From NCBI GenBank assembly GCA_964491605.1, contig CAZBGY010000026.1, forward strand, positions 1 through 10,446: a stretch of DNA of 10,446 bases, read 5' to 3'. The notes beneath the pieces are model-generated. The model made no database searches, was not told the DNA's origin, and saw only the letters and a program-made list of their open reading frames with translations. This DNA is from DRYS01 sp964491605 (lineage in GTDB: Archaea > Thermoproteota > CALKCG01 > B24 > DRYS01). Shown here one piece after another: positions 5,687-10,446 of this stretch. Every line of letters starts with the position of its first letter. Position 1 is the first letter of the stretch. The position numbers were made by a program, and so were the translations under genes.

Positions 5687-8011
5687 TTGGAAAATACCAA
5701 GATTATATCTTTGATTATCGTTATAACGATACTTCTACTTTCACCCTTGATAATATCCCCTAGGATTCTAGTAGCTGAACAGATACCTAGAGAGGAAGTC
5801 GTCTTCACATCTTCAGCTTGGGGTCCTCCTCCTGGTTGGAACCCACTACTACCTAGCGTTTGCTGGATGGCTTCGATAATGTATCCCTCGCTATACCTCT
5901 ATACGCCCTACAAGGATTTATGGATACCTTATGCAGCGGAAAGTTATCGTTGGGTAGATAAGTATACGCTAGAGGTTAAGATTAGGGATAAAGCTAGGTG
6001 GTGGGATGGTAAGCCATGTACAGCTGATGATATAAAATATACAGCTGAATTGGGTAGGAAATATGTTGTAGCATGGATAACACCGATATGGGATTATATC
6101 GAAGAGGTAAGGGTTATAGATAGTAAGACCGTCCAATTCGTTACGAGCGAAAAGAAGTTGAACTATTTCCAGCTACTTGGAGTACTTACGATGATATTCC
6201 TACCTAAACATAGGTGGGAGGCTATAGAGGCGGAACTAGGAGAGAAGATGGTGAGAGAGTTCAGAGATGATGATCCTGCTAAGATAATCGGAGCTGGACC
6301 CTACAGGCTTAAGAGCTGGACTGAGGAAGTCTACTACTATGAACGTGTAGACGATTGGTGGGGTAAGGATATATTTGGGCTACCAAAGCCCAGGTATATT
6401 GCGCATAGAACCTTCAAGGATAACGTAGCCGCGGCTTTAGCCTTCGAAGCAGGTGAGATAGATATGATGACTCACTTCACACCGAATATATGGGAGATGT
6501 GGAGGGTTAAAGGTTTGGCTAGAAGGACGTACTACGATCATCCACCTTACTATATAGGTGGTGGCATAATTCTAGTATACATAAACTATGTGAGATACCC
6601 GTTAAACGATGTTAACGTACGTAGAGCTGTAGCTCATGTTATCCCGTTCGACGACCTGATAAGTAAAGCCTACTACAATTATAGCATTAGAGCAGCCCCG
6701 GTTCCGATAGTTCATACGACAGCCGCTGCTGTATGGATAGATGAGAGTTTAGTTGAGAAGTATAAGTTTGAGTTCGACTTAAGTAAAGCTAGGAAGATTC
6801 TTGATGATGCTGGGATAATCGATAGGGATGGTGACGGAGTTAGAGAGATGCCTGACGGGACTAAACTCGGTCCATTCACTATCCAGGTCCCATACGGCTG
6901 GACGGATTGGATGATGATGTGTGATATGATAGCTACGAATCTAAGAGCTGTAGGGATAGATTGTACAACGGAATTCCCAGATTTCTCGGTTTGGTGGGAT
7001 CGGCTTAGTAGGGGTACATGGGATTTCGTTATCGGTTGGGATGGAGGCCCAGGATACTCCCATCCATGGGATAGCTTCCGTTGGACTCTAGATCCTAGGT
7101 TGAGTCATCCTGCCGGTAATTGGCCGCGTTACATGAACTGGGAGGCTGTCCCACTCATAGATCAAATACCTAAGGAGAGCGATCCTGAGAAGCTTAAAGA
7201 ACTCTACAGAAAACTTCAGGAAATATTCCTTAGGGATCTGCCAGGGATACCTCTATTCTATGGCGCGGTATGGTACGAATACTCTGAGGATTACTGGGTT
7301 GGATGGCCTAGGGAGGAGTTTGATCCATGGTTCGCTAACTTCTGGAGTTGGCCGTCCAATATGCCTGTATGGTTTTACATAGCTAAGAAAGGCGAAGTTC
7401 CGAAGGTACCTGAATGGGTGGAGAAGACTAAATTCCCGACTTCGAAGATATGGGCAGATTTAGCTGCCGTGTTGGCGATAAAGAAAGGTGTACTATCGAT
7501 CGATACGACTCCGGTTAAAGCTGAGGTCATAGTTAACGGTGAGTCTTGGGGCATCGCCCCGGTTAGTAGAGAAGTTGTGGTGGGTAGGTATATTGTGGAG
7601 TTTAAGCCTGTGGAAGGTTATGCTACTCCATCACCTGAGATTGTTGAAGTTAAAGAGGGCGTGGTTACTAGTATCATAGGTACCTATACACCTATAACCC
7701 CGGTTACGATACCTGAGATAGGTGAAATACTGGATAGATTGAAAACTCTATCAGATAGATTAACGACGTTAACAGACGACGTAAAATCCCTATCTAAGGC
7801 TGTAGCCGATCTGAAGACAGCTATAGATGCGTTATCAGGTAAGATAGCGGGGTTAGCGACTTCAGCAGATGTATCTGGGATACGAACGGAGATTTCAGCT
7901 TTAAGAGGAGATTTAGCGGCTATATCATCGATATCCTATGCAGTTATAGCAGTCGTCGTGATAACGCTAATCGTATCCATAGTCGCATTGTTAAGGAGAC
8001 CCTCAAAGTAG
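5687..8011 (+). CDS. ABC solute-binding protein (SBP_bac_5 family) with PEGA-like domain, coiled-coil stalk and C-terminal anchor
   Basis: 774 residues from TTG 5687 (785 from GTG 5654). It binds the transported ligand outside the cell membrane. Parts in order: signal sequence with short charged start (MENTK) and hydrophobic core about 7-24; SBP_bac_5 fold from about 38 to 570; an Asp-rich DRDGDG loop at 379-384 that may bind calcium, common in archaeal members; a PEGA-like beta domain about 601-668 (GVLSIDTTP, then VIVNGESWG, GRYIVEFKP); a Pro/Thr linker about 666-677; a heptad-like coiled coil about 679-748 (ILDRLKTLSDRLTTL); a membrane helix about 749-769 and RRPSK at the end. It would thus stand on a stalk fixed in the membrane rather than be lipid-anchored. 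The ligand domain is rich in Trp and Tyr, which allows an oligosaccharide as well as a peptide ligand. It follows dppF but has its own promoter. Longer starts at 5654 and 5660 remain possible. Confidence 0.92.
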   Translation: MENTKIISLIIVITILLLSPLIISPRILVAEQIPREEVVFTSSAWGPPPGWNPLLPSVCWMASIMYPSLYLYTPYKDLWIPYAAESYRWVDKYTLEVKIRDKARWWDGKPCTADDIKYTAELGRKYVVAWITPIWDYIEEVRVIDSKTVQFVTSEKKLNYFQLLGVLTMIFLPKHRWEAIEAELGEKMVREFRDDDPAKIIGAGPYRLKSWTEEVYYYERVDDWWGKDIFGLPKPRYIAHRTFKDNVAAALAFEAGEIDMMTHFTPNIWEMWRVKGLARRTYYDHPPYYIGGGIILVYINYVRYPLNDVNVRRAVAHVIPFDDLISKAYYNYSIRAAPVPIVHTTAAAVWIDESLVEKYKFEFDLSKARKILDDAGIIDRDGDGVREMPDGTKLGPFTIQVPYGWTDWMMMCDMIATNLRAVGIDCTTEFPDFSVWWDRLSRGTWDFVIGWDGGPGYSHPWDSFRWTLDPRLSHPAGNWPRYMNWEAVPLIDQIPKESDPEKLKELYRKLQEIFLRDLPGIPLFYGAVWYEYSEDYWVGWPREEFDPWFANFWSWPSNMPVWFYIAKKGEVPKVPEWVEKTKFPTSKIWADLAAVLAIKKGVLSIDTTPVKAEVIVNGESWGIAPVSREVVVGRYIVEFKPVEGYATPSPEIVEVKEGVVTSIIGTYTPITPVTIPEIGEILDRLKTLSDRLTTLTDDVKSLSKAVADLKTAIDALSGKIAGLATSADVSGIRTEISALRGDLAAISSISYAVIAVVVITLIVSIVALLRRPSK

Positions 8012-8026
8012 CTTTCCACACCTCCT

Positions 8027-8040
8027 ATTTCTATTTTTTA
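8027..8040 (+). terminator. T-tract transcription terminator after the binding protein gene
   Basis: ATTTCTATTTTTTA begins 15 nt after the stop codon at 8009-8011. Runs of T on the coding strand, without need of a hairpin, are the usual intrinsic terminators in archaea. It sits in the gap before the convergent gene whose stop is at 8048. Confidence 0.6.
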
Positions 8041-8047
8041 CTACCCA

Positions 8048-8449
8048 TTACTCTCTGAGAAGCCTATCATGTATCATCACACCTATCATACTTGATAGTA
8101 GACATAGCGGTATGAACACTAGTATGATGATAGGGAGGAGCTTAATCGAGAACGTATACAATATTAACGGATAGATGCTATCTATAGGTAGATCTAAGCT
8201 TACTAGAGGGTAGGTGAGGAATACGGCTCCGATCGGTAGGGATAGAAGTATGGATGCGAACACTATTACCAAAGTATACTCGATATCCCCTATTAAAGCT
8301 CCTAGAAGAAGATATACGATCATAACGGTTGTGATGGAGGAGCCTAAACCGGATATCCCCAGGTATAGTTCCATAAGCTTAAGCGTCGACGGCATCAAAG
8401 CTAAGATAGATAGGGTGAGGAGATACACGGTCTTCCTAAACCCATGCAT
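8048..8449 (-). CDS. small polytopic membrane protein, function unknown
   Basis: 133 residues from ATG 8449 to TAA 8048. The sequence is almost entirely hydrophobic, with about four helices (near 7-25, 36-54, 58-80 and 92-126, the last possibly two). Charged residues are confined to the ends (HGFRK at the start, HDRLLRE at the end). I do not recognise a family. The codon pattern and hydrophobicity mark this strand as the coding one; the 81-residue frame on the plus strand (8214-8459) is a shadow. It converges on the binding-protein gene and diverges from the 8518 gene, with a TATA element at 8481-8487 about 34 nt before its start and no clear SD, suggesting a near-leaderless mRNA. Confidence 0.65.
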   Translation of the reverse strand: MHGFRKTVYLLTLSILALMPSTLKLMELYLGISGLGSSITTVMIVYLLLGALIGDIEYTLVIVFASILLSLPIGAVFLTYPLVSLDLPIDSIYPLILYTFSIKLLPIIILVFIPLCLLSSMIGVMIHDRLLRE

Positions 8450-8480
8450 ACCGCTATAGTATCAGCCTACAAACAACACA

Positions 8481-8487
8481 TATATTA
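8481..8487. promoter_or_regulatory. bidirectional TATA element between two small envelope genes
   Basis: TATATTA on the plus strand, TAATATA on the minus strand, is the clearest TATA-like element in this 68-nt gap. Its centre is about 34 nt from ATG 8449 and about 34 nt from TTG 8518, so both starts lie at the distance expected for near-leaderless transcripts. A TTTAGA at 8491-8496 is a possible separate plus-strand element. Confidence 0.45.
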
Positions 8488-8517
8488 GGTTTAGAGGATG
8501 ATCGTAACTATGACGGT

Positions 8518-8985
8518 TTGAAGCTGAAGATGATCCTGAAAACCTTAACAGCGATACTCTTCATCCTCCTATCCAGCTGGTCGATTATCGAGCTCTACGA
8601 AATCACGGTTGACTATGGAGCGGAGGCTAAAGCTATAATCAACCTAGTATTCGAGGTACAAAGATTAGATCTGAAAGATGAAAACACGCTAGAGGTATCT
8701 GTGAAGATATCGAACCTCTCGGATAAATACATCTGTATAACGAGGCTAGGTGTAAAGCTTGAAAAGCAGGGCGTATATCTAGGCGGATTATACAAGGAGT
8801 ATGAACCTGAACGATTAACCTTAACCCCATATTCGAACTTAACAGAGAGCTTCAGGATAGTTAGCAGAGGATTATCGACATATTTAACTTCGAACGAATT
8901 CACAGTATACGTAAACGTAGTAGCTAGTACGCGGTATGTTAAGGATATACCTTTGGAGAGAGGATTCGAAATGAAACTCGAGTAG
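8518..8985 (+). CDS. N-terminally anchored extracytoplasmic beta-domain protein, function unknown
   Basis: 155 residues from TTG 8518 (ATG 8530 is a second in-frame option) to TAG 8983-8985. A basic start (MKLKMILK) and a hydrophobic helix at about 9-25 form a signal anchor. The rest is a soluble, strand-rich domain: EVSVKISNLSD (59-69), ICITRLGVKLEKQGVYLG (72-89) and FTVYVNVVAST (128-138). The pattern of a strand with N-L/P turn, then a strand with small extension and glycine, resembles LEA14-like/immunoglobulin-type beta sandwiches; this is a structural guess, not a family call. Two NxT/S sequons (N66-L-S, N107-L-T) could be glycosylated outside the cell. It is divergent from the four-helix protein gene and shares its promoter region. 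Overlapping minus-strand frames (8613-8903, 8639-8830) are shadows. Confidence 0.65.
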   Translation: MKLKMILKTLTAILFILLSSWSIIELYEITVDYGAEAKAIINLVFEVQRLDLKDENTLEVSVKISNLSDKYICITRLGVKLEKQGVYLGGLYKEYEPERLTLTPYSNLTESFRIVSRGLSTYLTSNEFTVYVNVVASTRYVKDIPLERGFEMKLE

Positions 8986-9046
8986 AGTATACCGTAAAGG
9001 CTACTATCTACATCCTCCTAACAAAGCGATCTACCTATAATCTAGG

Positions 9047-9612
9047 ATGTTGTTGGAGGTTAAAAAGAGGAGATTCTAGATGTATTAGAGAAGGATAAGG
9101 AATACCATTATGCAACAGATCTTCTAAGATTGGATAAGATACTTAAACATATGAAGAGATAGTAGGAAGTTTAACGAAATTCCAGTTGAGATTAGTAGGG
9201 ATATTAGGAGGAAACTTACAGTAGCTAGATCCTATATGGAGAGGTTATTCCTGACGATCGAGAATATTTGCAAAGTTGTAGAGAGTATGCTTAGAAGGTG
9301 GGTATTATGACGCTAGACTATCACGCTTAGCACCTCCGGATACATAGAGGCAAATATCTACAGAGTAGTTGGTGATGCATGTATTATTAGGTGGAGTTTC
9401 GATCAGGAGCTGGTGTTAAGATGGTGAGATCTGTGGATGAGAAGCTAGAGGAGCTTAGAAGAAGGTATCCAGGGTATCTTAGGAGGGTAAGGGTTGTATA
9501 TACGATGTGGGCTATGGATGATTCTATCTAGAGAGCTAGAGGAAGGGGTATATGGCTTCTAAAGGCTACTGAGGAGTACTACAGACCTGAGAATCTATTC
9601 ACAGAGATCTAA
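9047..9612 (+). pseudogene. decayed gene of a crenarchaeal coiled-coil / nuclease-like protein
   Basis: No frame is open throughout, yet consecutive pieces in all three frames read as one protein. ATG 9047 gives MLLEVKK. After a frameshift, 9067-9159 gives EEILDVLEKDKEYHYA and so on up to KHMKR, then TAG. Next, 9158-9301 gives DSRKFNEIPVEI and LTVARSYMERL. Then 9300-9344 gives GYYDARLSRLAPPDT before TAG. Then 9341-9388 gives YIEANIYRVVGDACII. Then 9390-9407 gives GGVSIR. Finally 9409-9609 gives AGVKMVRSVDEKLEEL, RRVRVVYTMWAMDDSI, an internal TAG at 9529 (probably once GAG) and GIWLLKATEEYYRPENLF before TAA 9610-9612. The order matches, from memory, crenarchaeal proteins with a short N-terminal module, a coiled coil and a PD-(D/E)XK-like end (DUF3782-type group). 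At least five frameshifts plus one nonsense codon rule out a functional product as one chain. Family name is tentative; the decay is seen directly. Confidence 0.65.
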
Positions 9613-9738
9613 AACCGCTATATAGAGTCGCGTTCCAGGTAGGCTGACAGGATATATGAATCCATACATAGTAGCGTCACCTCAAGCGTATACGCGTATC
9701 TCGCAGAATTATCTATAGCCTGCTATGATACCGGTTAT
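9613..9738. other. gene-less gap with a possible short coding relic
   Basis: This stretch follows the pseudogene and precedes the 3' end of the MNT gene. In the plus frame from 9643 a run reads ADRIYESIHSSVTSSVYAYL and continues AELSIACYDTGYLRKF, helical in character and without a start codon or ribosome binding site, running into the antisense of the MNT gene. It may be a second fragment of decayed DNA or chance. No terminator, tRNA or repeat is visible. Confidence 0.3.
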
Positions 9739-10083
9739 CTACGTAAGTTTAACCCAGTAATCAGAGGCATCCTGTACGACTATACTCTTCTTCCTCGCTA
9801 TCTCGAATTCCTGAGGTGTGTAGGCTAGTATACTGAATGGGATCCTCTGATCTGCTAACTTCCTCAATACACTACCCCTCTCATAGAAACTTAACCTTTC
9901 AAGATACCTAGATACTACTATAACGTCGATATCGCTATCCTCAACCCATGTGCCTCTAGCATAGCTTCCGAATAGGTATACCTCAGCATCTGGATAGAGC
10001 ATCCTAACCCTAACTACAAACTCTAGTATAGCATGCTCTATCCTAACCGGTAGTGAGAGTCTTCTCAACCTCTCCGACGACAT
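9739..10083 (-). CDS. MNT-domain nucleotidyltransferase, putative antitoxin of a HEPN/MNT pair
   Basis: 114 residues, the usual size of minimal nucleotidyltransferases. The motif GSYARG (39-44) and DSDIDV (49-54) form the classical G-S-x10-D-x-D active site with Asp51 and Asp53 as metal ligands. In characterised pairs such as MntA-HepT, the MNT protein neutralises the HEPN toxin by attaching AMP units; the same role here is inferred. The third acidic residue, expected on the strand before the YTPQEFE segment (88-94), is not obvious: the strand reads IPFSILAY (81-88). The start ATG 10083 lies inside the HEPN gene (41-nt overlap) and is supported by GAGGTGG at 10090-10096. The pair is thus one operon, HEPN first. 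It could also be an orphan regulator rather than a true antitoxin. Confidence 0.88.
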   Translation of the reverse strand: MSSERLRRLSLPVRIEHAILEFVVRVRMLYPDAEVYLFGSYARGTWVEDSDIDVIVVSRYLERLSFYERGSVLRKLADQRIPFSILAYTPQEFEIARKKSIVVQDASDYWVKLT

Positions 10084-10444
10084 ACCTAGCCACCTCTAGA
10101 GCCCTTTCAGCTTGACTCCTCGAGAAGCTTTCTGAAGGCCTCATCAAACCTGCGTTGGGATATCTAGCCGTTACATAGTATTGAGAGACTTCGGCTATCC
10201 TATCACGTATATCATCTGGTAGGGGAAGTACATCGCGGATCATACCGTACAGAACGGTTAAATCGTGGAGATGGGGGGGTCTAACCCTCTTAACACCTAT
10301 AAGAACGGCTTTCAAAACCTTCTCGATAGCCTGCTGTGATAGATAGCATGAAAGACTGAAATCCCCATACTCTAAAGACCTCTCAGCCCTCCTAAGATCA
10401 ACCCTACCCTCCTCAAACCAGTCGATAGCCTCCTCCCTAACCAC
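10043..10444 (-). CDS. HEPN-domain protein, putative toxin of a HEPN/MNT pair
   Basis: 133 residues, all helical, in the PF05168-type HEPN group. Features seen: EEAIDWFEEGRVDLRRAE (4-21) as first helix, CYLSQQAIEKVLKAVL (33-48) as second, the PHLHDLTVLY segment (57-66), and YYVTARYPNAG (89-99), the RYP motif usual in this group, then a last helix SQAERALEVARYVVGEVE (110-127). The catalytic RNase motif R-x4-6-H of toxic HEPN proteins is not evident, so RNase activity is uncertain. The first codon read is GTG 10444, only 2 nt from the window edge. The start and its ribosome binding site therefore cannot be checked, and a few more residues may lie outside. It overlaps the downstream MNT gene by 41 nt. 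Confidence 0.87.
   Translation of the reverse strand: MVREEAIDWFEEGRVDLRRAERSLEYGDFSLSCYLSQQAIEKVLKAVLIGVKRVRPPHLHDLTVLYGMIRDVLPLPDDIRDRIAEVSQYYVTARYPNAGLMRPSESFSRSQAERALEVARYVVGEVEKTLTTG
10090..10096 (-). promoter_or_regulatory. ribosome binding site of the MNT gene
   Basis: GAGGTGG on the minus strand, within the HEPN coding sequence and 6 nt before ATG 10083. It confirms the overlapping start of the MNT gene and suggests translational coupling. Confidence 0.65.
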
Positions 10445-10446
10445 CC

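Noticed and set aside
8214..8459. Plus-strand 81-residue frame
   Set aside because: Antisense of the hydrophobic minus-strand gene 8048-8449; its product is Arg/Ser-rich without pattern.
8613..8903. Minus-strand frames within 8613-8903
   Set aside because: Shadows of the 8518-8985 gene, which has a signal anchor and regular strand pattern.
8986..9738. Possible CRISPR array, tRNA or insertion sequence in the gene-poor stretch
   Set aside because: No direct repeats, inverted terminal repeats or cloverleaf-forming segment seen; most of it is explained by the decayed gene at 9047-9612.

Overview
The window looks like chromosomal DNA of a thermophilic crenarchaeon (Thermoproteota). Evidence: archaeal TATA boxes about 26 nt ahead of inferred transcription starts, strong GGAGGTGA-type ribosome binding sites, frequent TTG/GTG starts, Arg codons dominated by AGG/AGA and Ile by ATA, a T-tract terminator, and archaeal-type protein families (C-terminally anchored solute-binding protein, HEPN/MNT pair). 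The genus cannot be fixed by reading alone.

Layout. (1) 1-1502, minus: the first ~500 residues of a large polytopic membrane protein of the DUF6785/DUF6784 (OPT-like) type, cut by the window edge. (2) 1503-1643: divergent promoter region. (3) 1644-1892, plus: an 82-residue two-helix membrane protein, apparently leaderless. (4) 1953-8011, plus: a complete Opp/Dpp-family ABC importer: permeases DppB and DppC, ATPases DppD and DppF, and a solute-binding protein with its own promoter. DppF appears to start at a rare ATT codon behind a perfect Shine-Dalgarno. The binding protein carries a PEGA-like domain, a coiled-coil stalk and a C-terminal membrane anchor. A T-tract terminator follows. (5) 8048-8449, minus, and 8518-8985, plus: two small envelope proteins of unknown function, divergent from one TATA element equidistant from both starts. 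(6) 8986-9738: no intact gene; 9047-9612 holds a gene broken by several frameshifts and nonsense codons, resembling crenarchaeal coiled-coil/nuclease-like proteins. (7) 9739-10444, minus: overlapping HEPN and MNT nucleotidyltransferase genes, a toxin-antitoxin-type pair.

How it works together: the binding protein would capture a peptide or oligosaccharide outside the membrane, DppBC form the channel and DppDF power it. The OPT-like neighbour suggests, but does not prove, a peptide or nutrient uptake locus. The right-hand third is accessory in character, with a gene relic beside a HEPN/MNT module. I see no CRISPR array, rRNA, tRNA or insertion sequence. The most unusual points are the ATT start of DppF, the architecture of the binding protein, and the pseudogene.
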